Assembly: GCA_025454475.1 (NCBI GenBank)
Contig: JALOOJ010000012.1
Coordinates: 1-38,510 of the forward strand
From: Anaerolineae bacterium
Lineage (GTDB): Bacteria; Chloroflexota; Anaerolineae; B4-G1; SLSP01
Direction: 5' to 3'
DNA length: 38,510 nt
This document shows positions 1-7,422 of this stretch, piece by piece. Made by a program: the position numbers and the translations under genes. The notes below the pieces were generated by a model. That model was given only the letters and a program-made list of their open reading frames with translations, did no database searches and had not been told where the DNA came from. How positions within the stretch are numbered: position 1 is the first letter of the stretch; every line of letters starts with the position of its first letter.

Positions 1-2
1 CC

Positions 3-302
3 CAGCACGCGCTGTGGCTGCAGCTTCAGGCCGACGTCTATGGCCGTCCGGTCAGGAGGACGCGGACTCGCGAAGCTGCAGCGACGGGTGCCGCGATGCT
101 GGCCGGCGTCGGCGTGGGGATCTACCCGTCGGTCGAAGCCGCTGTCGCCAAGGTGGTGCGCTGGCACGACGAGACGGTCATGCCGGAGCCAGCGCGCGTG
201 GCAGTCTACAACGATGTCTACAGCCTGTACAAAGAGCTCTACCCAACCTTGTGCCAGACCTTCCGTGCGCTGAGCGATGCCGTGACGCGAGGAAGCCTGT
301 GA
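3..302 (+). CDS. FGGY-family carbohydrate kinase (xylulokinase-like), C-terminal fragment, 5' truncated by window edge
   Basis: Frame 3 reads QHALWLQLQADVYGRPVRRTRTREAAATGAAMLAGVGVGIYPSVEAAVAKVVRW..., typical of the FGGY kinase C-terminus (ADVxGRPV, ATGAAxLAGVGxGxY). Stops at 302. Confidence 0.85.
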   Translation, partial: QHALWLQLQADVYGRPVRRTRTREAAATGAAMLAGVGVGIYPSVEAAVAKVVRWHDETVMPEPARVAVYNDVYSLYKELYPTLCQTFRALSDAVTRGSL

Positions 303-322
303 GCACCGGAGAGGATGGACCC

Positions 323-1828
323 ATGGACCGATCGGCGAGCGCAGGAGCCCCCAGCGTTGTGGATATGACGATTGAGGGGCCGGAGGGTGGAGGCGCACGG
401 CGCAAGCGCGCGGTGCCGGCATTCAGGCCGCCACGGTTCTGGCGCCCGGAGCCCGTGGTCTTCGTCTCCAGCGCCTGCATCATGGTCCTTGAACTCGTCG
501 CAGGTCGGATCATCGCTCCGCAGGTGGGCGTGTCGCTATACACGTGGACCAGTGTCATCGGCGTCGTTTTGGCGGGTATGAGCCTGGGCAACTACATTGG
601 GGGAAAGCTGGCTGACCGGTATGCCTCGCTTCGCCTGCTTGGGGTGGCATTCCTGCTGGGAGGCATCACATCGCTTGGCATCCTGGCGGTTGACAGCCTG
701 GCAATTGCCTCGCAAGTCGAGTGGTCCATCATCGCCGAGATCCTGATCCTGATCGCGGCACTCTTCCTGCCACCCGCGTTGGTGCTGGGCACGATCTCGC
801 CTATCGTGATGAAGCTCGCTGTGGAGGACCTGGCGCGCGCCGGAAGCACCCTTGGGCGCATCTCCGCGGCCGGGACGGCCGGAAGTATCGTGGGCACTTT
901 TGTGACTGGCTTCTGGCTGATCGCCTGGTTTGGCACACATACGGTCGTCCTGGGTGTGGCTGTGGTCCTGCTCGCGATCGGGCTGCTGTTCCTGGCCTCG
1001 GGGCGCATCGTGCGCGATATGGCGCTGACGGCACTTGTGGTTCTGGCGCCGGTAGGGATCGTGAGGGCCGGGTGGACGCGCAGCGCCTGCCTGCGAGAGA
1101 CGAACTACTTCTGCATCAATGTGCGCGACGACGAACGTAACGGTAAGCCGGTGCGTGTCCTTGTCCTGGACCGCCTGGTGCACAGTTACAGCTCGCTGGA
1201 TGACCCAACCAACCTGGTCTACTACTATGAGCAGACCTATGCTGAGCTGACGGCCTACCAGGCAGAGCGGCATGAGCCGCTGCGGGTGTTCTTCATTGGC
1301 GCGTATAGCCATCTCGGCCTGACGCGTGACACGCGAATCGCGAGCTATAACGAGGATGCGCGTACCTTTCTTACACGCGCGCCTGACAGGCGTTACGACG
1401 TGATCTACGGTGACGCTTTTAACGACTTCTCGGTACCCTACCACTTGACGACGAAGGAGTTCAACGACCGGGTGAAAGCCTGGTTGACGGACGATGGTCT
1501 ATATGTCGTCAATATCATCGATGGTGCAGTGGGTAGGTTCCTGCGCGCCTATGTCCGCACCTTGGGCCGAACCTTTGAGCATGTCTACGTCATCCCGCGG
1601 CTCGCGGATTGGCGCGGTGTTTCCAGGGATACCTTCGTCATCGTTGCGAGTCGCGTGCCGCTCAACGAGGACGCGTTCGCTCCCGATTCGCGGTTCGTCG
1701 AGGGCGTCCTGAGCGCTGCGGCGCTCGAGGCGCTGCTGGATGAGGGCGAGCCGGCTGTGCTCACGGACCGACATGCACCTGTCGAACAGATGCTGGCACC
1801 GGTGTTTCTTGGGAGGACGACTCAGTAG
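323..1828 (+). CDS. Fused MFS/spermidine synthase-like membrane protein (SAM-binding segment apparently missing)
   Basis: ORF 14-1828 with likely start MDRSASAG at 323. Has a TM-rich N-terminal part (VFVSSACIMVLELVAGRIIAPQVGVSLYTWTSVIGVVLAGMSLGNYIGGKLADRY) and a C-terminal YDVIYGDAFNDFSVPYHLTTKEFN motif. Confidence 0.85.
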   Translation: MDRSASAGAPSVVDMTIEGPEGGGARRKRAVPAFRPPRFWRPEPVVFVSSACIMVLELVAGRIIAPQVGVSLYTWTSVIGVVLAGMSLGNYIGGKLADRYASLRLLGVAFLLGGITSLGILAVDSLAIASQVEWSIIAEILILIAALFLPPALVLGTISPIVMKLAVEDLARAGSTLGRISAAGTAGSIVGTFVTGFWLIAWFGTHTVVLGVAVVLLAIGLLFLASGRIVRDMALTALVVLAPVGIVRAGWTRSACLRETNYFCINVRDDERNGKPVRVLVLDRLVHSYSSLDDPTNLVYYYEQTYAELTAYQAERHEPLRVFFIGAYSHLGLTRDTRIASYNEDARTFLTRAPDRRYDVIYGDAFNDFSVPYHLTTKEFNDRVKAWLTDDGLYVVNIIDGAVGRFLRAYVRTLGRTFEHVYVIPRLADWRGVSRDTFVIVASRVPLNEDAFAPDSRFVEGVLSAAALEALLDEGEPAVLTDRHAPVEQMLAPVFLGRTTQ

Positions 1829-1840
1829 ACGGAGGCACAC

Positions 1841-1871
1841 AAGCCCCGCAGCGATTCGGGCTGCGGGGCTT
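1841..1871. terminator. Intrinsic terminator-like hairpin between convergent genes
   Basis: AAGCCCCGCAG-CGATTCGGG-CTGCGGGGCTT, perfect 11-bp arms, between convergent CDS ends at 1828 and 1903. Confidence 0.75.
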
Positions 1872-1902
1872 GTAGCTGAGACCGTTGGTGGCGCCTGGGT
1901 GC

Positions 1903-3192
1903 CTAGAAGGGTCGCTCGGCTGCTCCCATCAGGTAGCCATAGCGAGCCATAATCTGTTCCGGCGTCATGGTAGTCTGCGCTGCCATCCGTGAGATCAGGA
2001 GGTCATCGTCGGCGTTCTCCTGCTTGAGCCGCACCATCAGCTTGTACGCCGAATGGTACTGAGCGGAGTCAACATCAACGATGCGCACCTCGGTCCGGCC
2101 CGTGCTGGGATCCATGGAGTCCTCGAAGGGGATCGGGATCACGCGACCGTTCTGGATTGTGATGGTCGCGTGGCTGCCGCCGCCGATCAGGAACTCCGCC
2201 GCTGCCTGCCCGATGCTGCGGGTATAGTCGATGTCGTAAGGGCTGGGATCGCAACTCCGTAGTTCGTAGCCGATGTCCTTGCTCACGAGCGTGGTCTCGA
2301 TGCCCATCTTCTTCAGATCGGCCCGGACCAGTTTGCGCAGCGTGTCGCCTATGTTGATCTCCGCGAGTCGGACGTGCCCGTGCTCGTCGCGCTCAGCGTT
2401 CTTGAGCACGTCGAAGTCCTCAGGATCCATAAGCTCGACGAGGCCTTCCGCTACGACGGCGACGCCGTGGCGGCGTCCCTCGGCCATACGGCGCAGGATC
2501 GAGGTGGCCAGGACGTCGACCACCTCCTGCATACGAACCTTGCGTCCGCGCCACTCCTCAGGGATCAGCGTCAGTGTGGCGCCGGAGCTACGACCAATGG
2601 CCAGCGCCAGGTGGCCCGCCTTGCGGCCCATCGCGACGACGATGTACCAGCGCTGCGTCGTCAACGCATCCTCCATCAGGTTCAGCACAAGCCGTGCGCC
2701 AACATCGCGGGCCGTTTCGAAGCCGAACGTCGGGATCTCGTAGGGCAGGGGAAGGTCGTTGTCGATCGTCTTGGGCGCATGGGCCGTGCGGATATGCACG
2801 CCCAGGTTCTCATCGGCATAGCGCGCCACGCGATAGGCTGAGTAGGCGGTATCGTCGCCGCCAATGGCCAGGAGGCAGCTTATCCCGTTGTCGATCAGGG
2901 CTTGGCCGCATTTCCGCAGCAACGCCTCGTCCTTGGTCGGGTTGGCGCGCGAGGTGTACAGGATCGATCCGCCGCGGCTGAAGATCCGCGTGACGTCGTC
3001 GAAGGATAGGCTGTCGCCCACAACCTTGCCCTGCATCAGGTGTTTGAAACCCTCGCGGATCCCGATGACCTCCATACCGTTGTTGAGCGCCTCGATGGTA
3101 GCAGCATGGATGACGCCATTGATACCCGGTGCCGGTCCTCCGCCCACCAGAATGCCAAGCTTCCCTTTTCTGGATTCGTAGATGATGCTCAT
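1903..3192 (-). CDS. 6-phosphofructokinase, pyrophosphate-dependent type
   Basis: MSIIYESRKGKLGILVGGGPAPGINGVIHAATIEA...; GGDDT and PKTIDND motifs are typical of PPi-type PFKs. Start set at 3192, downstream of a minus-strand promoter. Confidence 0.88.
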   Translation of the reverse strand: MSIIYESRKGKLGILVGGGPAPGINGVIHAATIEALNNGMEVIGIREGFKHLMQGKVVGDSLSFDDVTRIFSRGGSILYTSRANPTKDEALLRKCGQALIDNGISCLLAIGGDDTAYSAYRVARYADENLGVHIRTAHAPKTIDNDLPLPYEIPTFGFETARDVGARLVLNLMEDALTTQRWYIVVAMGRKAGHLALAIGRSSGATLTLIPEEWRGRKVRMQEVVDVLATSILRRMAEGRRHGVAVVAEGLVELMDPEDFDVLKNAERDEHGHVRLAEINIGDTLRKLVRADLKKMGIETTLVSKDIGYELRSCDPSPYDIDYTRSIGQAAAEFLIGGGSHATITIQNGRVIPIPFEDSMDPSTGRTEVRIVDVDSAQYHSAYKLMVRLKQENADDDLLISRMAAQTTMTPEQIMARYGYLMGAAERPF

Positions 3193-3318
3193 TGTGCCTT
3201 TCTCCGCTGATGATCTGATGGTGTTCACCGGACTGCGCGCACGCTGACGGCGGACGCACCAGGTCCGAGTGACCCGTTTGAGTGTGCGCCAACAGCAGCG
3301 GTGCCCAAGCCAGCGCGC

Positions 3319-3346
3319 AGTATAGCGCATCTGGCGGCTGGGGCAA
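3319..3346 (-). promoter_or_regulatory. sigma70-type promoter for the phosphofructokinase gene
   Basis: Minus strand TTGCCC-N16-TATACT. Confidence 0.55.
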
Positions 3347-3435
3347 TCCAGGTCCGCGAGCGCCACGTCGCAAGGGATATCGGTCATTGGTCAGCGGCCG
3401 ACGACGTAGTAGCCTGGCCAAGCTGATGTCTGCGT

Positions 3436-3524
3436 TCGTAGTAACGACTTCAGTCGTTCTGGCGCCTGGGCAGGCGCGCCCAGCAGACTGGGCGGCGGCA
3501 GAACCGCTGAAGCGGTTACTACGA
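3436..3524. repeat. REP-like inverted repeat pair
   Basis: TCGTAGTAACGACTTCAGTCGTTCTG ... CAGAACCGCTGAAGCGGTTACTACGA. Outer arms are inverted; each half contains its own short palindrome (AACGACTTCAGTCGTT, AACCGCTGAAGCGGTT). Confidence 0.7.
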
Positions 3525-3573
3525 GCCAACCTACCTTAGGCCTAGGAGGGAGTACCGCGGTCGCTGCCAGGCA

Positions 3574-4344
3574 CTAGCGGGCGAGCCAGCCTCCGTCCAC
3601 GACGAGGATCGTCCCGTTCACATAGCTCGCGGCATCGGAAGCAAGGAAGACGACCGCGCCCTTGAGGTCGTCGGGCGTGCCCCAACGACCAGCCGGAATA
3701 CGGCCTTCGATCGCCGGATTGCGTTCAGGATCATCCCTGAGAGGCCGCGTCAGGTCGGTTGCGATGTAGCCGGGCGTGATCGCGTTCACGTTCACGCCAC
3801 GAGAGGCCCACTCGTTCGCCAAGGCCTTTGTCAACTGGGCGATACCGCCCTTACTGGCGGCGTAGGCTGGGATGAGGATACCGCCCTGGAACGACATGAG
3901 CGAGGCGGTGAAGATGATCTTACCATAGCCTCGCGCCAGCATATCATTCCCAAACTCGCGGGCCAAGATGAACTGAGCGTTGAGGTCGACCTCAACCACC
4001 TCGTCCCAGGCCTCATCGGGGAACTGCTCTGCAGGGAACCGCCGGTTCGTGCCAGCGTTGTTGACCAGGATGTCGATGGGCGATGACTCCTGTTTGATGC
4101 TGGCGATCACGTCATAGAGCCTCTGCCTATCGCCAAGATCACAGGAGTAGGCCCGGAAACGCCGCCCGGCTGCGAGAACGTCGTTCTCGACATCACTGCC
4201 GGTGGCTTCCAGGTGAGTACTGACGCCGACGATGTCCGCACCCGCCTCGGCCAGGGCCTGGGCAAATGCACGCCCGATGCCGCGACGACACCCGGTCACC
4301 AATGCTGTCCTGCCGTCGAGAATGAAGCGATCCAGTATGGTCAT
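3574..4344 (-). CDS. SDR-family oxidoreductase (2-deoxy-D-gluconate 3-dehydrogenase-like)
   Basis: MTILDRFILDGRTALVTGCRRGIGRAFAQALAEAGADIVGVS..., NNAG, YAASKGG, and C-terminal DAASYVNGTILVVDGGWLAR. Confidence 0.88.
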   Translation of the reverse strand: MTILDRFILDGRTALVTGCRRGIGRAFAQALAEAGADIVGVSTHLEATGSDVENDVLAAGRRFRAYSCDLGDRQRLYDVIASIKQESSPIDILVNNAGTNRRFPAEQFPDEAWDEVVEVDLNAQFILAREFGNDMLARGYGKIIFTASLMSFQGGILIPAYAASKGGIAQLTKALANEWASRGVNVNAITPGYIATDLTRPLRDDPERNPAIEGRIPAGRWGTPDDLKGAVVFLASDAASYVNGTILVVDGGWLAR

Positions 4345-4403
4345 GGGCACAGGTCCTTGGGGGCGCTTGCTGACAGCGCCACAGTTTCCTTGGGACGTGG
4401 TGG

Positions 4404-4790
4404 CTACCCGCCGAGCGGGATTCCCCGCTGCGCGAGCTGGAGTGATACTCCCCACGGGTCTCGAAGCATGACGAGACGCGTCCCGTCGCCGAGTTTCTCG
4501 TCGGAGACCTCGCTCGCGCCTGCAGCCAGCAGGCGCGCCTTGGTCGCCGTCATGTCCTCAACGGCGAAGGCGGCGTGGAGCACGAGGGGGTCCTGGGCGG
4601 CATAATCAGGTATTGGGGCCTTGGCGTTCGCGTAAAGCTCGAATATCACGCGGCCTGTCGCGTCACACAGGAAGCGCATATAGGGAGGCCCCTCCACGGA
4701 TCGGATCACGCGCATGCCGCAGTGATCGACATACCACTGCGCCATAGCCTTGGGATCGGGGACGTTCAGAGCGACGTGTTCAAAGTGCAT
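4404..4790 (-). CDS. VOC (glyoxalase/bleomycin resistance) family protein
   Basis: MHFEHVALNVPDPKAMAQWYVDHCGMRVIRS... DPWGVSLQLAQR; purine-rich RBS GAGGAGG upstream. Confidence 0.85.
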   Translation of the reverse strand: MHFEHVALNVPDPKAMAQWYVDHCGMRVIRSVEGPPYMRFLCDATGRVIFELYANAKAPIPDYAAQDPLVLHAAFAVEDMTATKARLLAAGASEVSDEKLGDGTRLVMLRDPWGVSLQLAQRGIPLGG

Positions 4791-4845
4791 GGGAATACCT
4801 CCTCAGTTCACCATAGGCGTCATGGGCTTACGTGAGCCCACGGGG

Positions 4846-4874
4846 ATTGTACAGGCGGCTGGGCGCTTGGGCAA
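4846..4874 (-). promoter_or_regulatory. sigma70-type promoter for the VOC gene
   Basis: Minus strand TTGCCC-N17-TACAAT, followed by hairpin GGGCTCACGTAAGCCC and a GAGGAGG RBS. Confidence 0.5.
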
Positions 4875-5008
4875 TGCAGGCATGCTCGTTCAGGCGACGT
4901 GGGTCAACCTGAGTGGGTGTCATACACCATGCGTCAGGTTGCCGTCAAGCGAGGGGCACGGGAGGTGGTACTCTAGGGGTAGCTGCGCAGGTATTCGTGA
5001 TGACGGAT

Positions 5009-5055
5009 TCTCCTCCTCCTGGGAAGCCGGGGGCCACTCCAAGCCTCCGGCTTTC
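5009..5055 (+). repeat. Copy A of a duplicated hairpin element
   Basis: TTCTCCTCCTCCTGGGAAGCCGGGGGC-N8-GCCTCCGGCTT; stem 5024-5034 / 5043-5053. Confidence 0.5.
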
Positions 5056-5221
5056 CGATGGCGCCAAGCTCGATCTGGCGCGCCCATCCCGCGTGTGCGC
5101 GGCGTGCCCACGCGCTGCGAAACCAGACCGCTGTAAGCCACACGTGAGAAAATCGTCAGGTCTACGTCAGGCTTGACCATCTTGATTGTGCTATGATGAT
5201 CATACATACAGGGACGCAGTA

Positions 5222-5283
5222 GACGTGAGTTTTCCTCCTTAGGAGAGCCGGGGGCGATGGGGCAGCCTCCGGCTCTTCACGTC
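5222..5283 (+). repeat. Copy B of the duplicated hairpin element, with an extra outer stem; could also act as 3' end structure of the U32 gene
   Basis: GACGTGA-...-AGAGCCGGGGGC-N9-GCCTCCGGCTCT-TCACGTC; inner stem 5244-5255/5265-5276, outer stem 5222-5228/5277-5283. Confidence 0.5.
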
Positions 5284-5284
5284 C

Positions 5285-7177
5285 TCAGTAGTCGATGTCC
5301 ATACCGCATTGGTCTGGGTAGTCCGAGCAGCGGAACCGCAGCCTGTAGCGGTGCCCCGTGTCGTCCACGAGAAAGAGCGGTTCCGCAAACCGGGGCTGCG
5401 AGCCTTGATGTGGACACCATCCCAACTCATCCTTGATGCAGTACCGAGTCGACATCACCTGGCGGCCCGTGAGGTCGATGCCGCTTTCTGCGGCAGGCTC
5501 GATGGTCGCCACGCCATGGCGACGGTAGAAGGCAGCCGCCTTCGCGTTGAGCACGTTGCCTCGGTAACTCAGCGATGCCTCGGGGTAGGGGACGTCGTTG
5601 CGCGCAGTGGCGCTGCGTCGGATCGGGCGGTTCTGGGCGCGTGCGGCGGTTAGCCTGTCCAGTGTCTGACGCCTGAGCTCATTGAGCTGGGAGACCGGCA
5701 CAAAGTATGGCCGCGACCAGTCCAGGGTCACAAGCTCGCAGCGGAACGGGGTGCCACCGGTCTTCGCCAGTTGTCGGCGCGCCGTCTCTTCAGCCTGCGC
5801 CGCCTTCTGCGCAGGGCTCTTCCCTTGCTCCAAGTCGGCTGCCGCGCTGATGCCGTCTTCGTCTTGTGCCTGAAGCCTGAGTCCGGTCTCCGTTTCCGAC
5901 AGAGTCAACGTGATGCCTACCGTGCGCTCGGGCGGATGCGCCTCCACCTCGGCCTGGAAGGCGTGGTCGTGGTTGCGGAAACACTCCGTGCCGATGCGAA
6001 TGCCATCCATCGAGTTGGGTGTGATCTCCAGCCCCCGCGCCGTGGGCCGAACGCCGTTGATGACCGTGCCGGATAGCTCCCGAGCAGAGTCAAAAAACGA
6101 CAGCCCGTCGCCACTGTGGAGCTCAACGTCGGTCCTCAGAATGAAGGTCCGATCGGTGACAGCGACGACGGCGCCGATGGCCTCACCGATCATCTTCGGA
6201 GTGTTGATGGCGCCTGGGGACAACGCGCGGCCATGCAGAAAGTAGGGCGTAAAGCCACGGTTGAACACCTTCTGCAGGCTGGGCGTGAAGGCCGACTCGC
6301 TCCTGCCCGATGAGCTGCCGCGAAGGTGCCTCGGTACCAGCGCATCGTCAAGCGCCTGGCGGTAGGCGCTGACCACCGTCGTCACATACGCCGCATCCTT
6401 GAGCCGGCCCTCAATCTTGAACGAGGTCACACCCGCGTCGAGCAGCGCACCCAGGTCCGCGATGCGGTTCATATCGCGTAGTGATAGAAGATAGCGCCCC
6501 TTGAGATGGGTCACGCCACGGCTATCCATCAGGCTATACCGGCGACGGCATGGCTGCGCGCATTCGCCACGATTTCCGCTGCGCCCTCCCACCGCATAGC
6601 TCATCGTGCACTGTCCGCTGTAGCTGACACACAGCGCTCCGTGAACGAACGACTCGAGTTCTATGGCGGTGGTCGCATCGCGAATGCTGCGGATCTCATC
6701 GAGATTGAGCTCGCGTGCCAGGATCACGCGATGAAACCCAATGTCCTCAAGGAACTTCACTCGCTCCGGTGTGAAGTTGTGCATCTGGGTACTAGCAATC
6801 AGAGGGATCGAGGGCAGGTCGCATTCGAGCAGGCCCACGTCCTGGATGATCACGCCGTCGGCGCCCATCGCATCGAGCTCCGCGATCAGGTCGACTGCAT
6901 GCGGCAGCTCATGGTCGTGGAGCAGGGTGTTGACCGTCACATACACACGCGCCCAGTAGGTATGGGCGTGGTGCAGCAGCGCCGCGATATCCTCGAGGGT
7001 GTTCCCTGCCTTTGAGCGGGCGCCGAAGCGCGGCGCGCCGATGTAGATCGCGTCAGCTCCGGCGTTGATAGCGGCGATTCCGCATGCAAGGTCACGGGCC
7101 GGAGCCAGGAGTTCGGTGGTGCGATCCCCCGCTCGATGAGCCGCCGCAGCCGGAGAAGTCGGTGCGTGCATCGTCAT
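5285..7177 (-). CDS. Peptidase U32 family protein with C-terminal DUF3656-like region
   Basis: ELLAPARDLACGIAAINAGADAIYIGAPRFGARSKAGN..., ESFVHGALCVSYSGQCTMSYAVGGRSGNRGECAQPCRRRY, typical U32 signature. Confidence 0.93.
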   Translation of the reverse strand: MTMHAPTSPAAAAHRAGDRTTELLAPARDLACGIAAINAGADAIYIGAPRFGARSKAGNTLEDIAALLHHAHTYWARVYVTVNTLLHDHELPHAVDLIAELDAMGADGVIIQDVGLLECDLPSIPLIASTQMHNFTPERVKFLEDIGFHRVILARELNLDEIRSIRDATTAIELESFVHGALCVSYSGQCTMSYAVGGRSGNRGECAQPCRRRYSLMDSRGVTHLKGRYLLSLRDMNRIADLGALLDAGVTSFKIEGRLKDAAYVTTVVSAYRQALDDALVPRHLRGSSSGRSESAFTPSLQKVFNRGFTPYFLHGRALSPGAINTPKMIGEAIGAVVAVTDRTFILRTDVELHSGDGLSFFDSARELSGTVINGVRPTARGLEITPNSMDGIRIGTECFRNHDHAFQAEVEAHPPERTVGITLTLSETETGLRLQAQDEDGISAAADLEQGKSPAQKAAQAEETARRQLAKTGGTPFRCELVTLDWSRPYFVPVSQLNELRRQTLDRLTAARAQNRPIRRSATARNDVPYPEASLSYRGNVLNAKAAAFYRRHGVATIEPAAESGIDLTGRQVMSTRYCIKDELGWCPHQGSQPRFAEPLFLVDDTGHRYRLRFRCSDYPDQCGMDIDY

Positions 7178-7223
7178 ACCTCAGTGACCAGTCGGAGAAG
7201 CGAGCGCGCTCACGTCTGCCATA

Positions 7224-7316
7224 GGGCGAAGTTGACCTACGCCCATCCGGTAGGAGTGCCATCTGCGCAGGGCGATGGAGCTTGGCCACCGGTCGAACTC
7301 CAAGTTCGACCTACGC
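7224..7316. repeat. REP-like repeat pair in direct orientation
   Basis: Minus strand carries GCGTAGGTCGAACTTGGAGTTCGAC (hairpin GTCGAACT-TGG-AGTTCGAC) and, about 70 bp on, GGGCGTAGGTCAACTTCGCCC. The shared core is GCGTAGGTC(G)AACTT. Confidence 0.5.
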
Positions 7317-7422
7317 AGAGGGTGCCTACCGTCGCGCCACCCACGATGAGGAACCCTGACGGACACCTGTATGGGCCTCCGTGCCTCACCGTGGGACACT
7401 ACTACCGAGGAGCCGAAGTCGC

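Noticed and set aside
14-322. N-terminal extension of the spermidine synthase-like ORF
   Set aside because: This region codes in another frame for the FGGY kinase C-terminus; the extension has no family character.
536-1444. 302-aa minus-strand ORF
   Set aside because: Antisense to a recognisable fused MFS/spermidine synthase CDS; low-complexity composition typical of high-GC shadow ORFs.
4920-5207. 95-aa minus-strand ORF
   Set aside because: No recognisable family; overlaps hairpin-rich intergenic DNA with repeats, so treated as non-coding.
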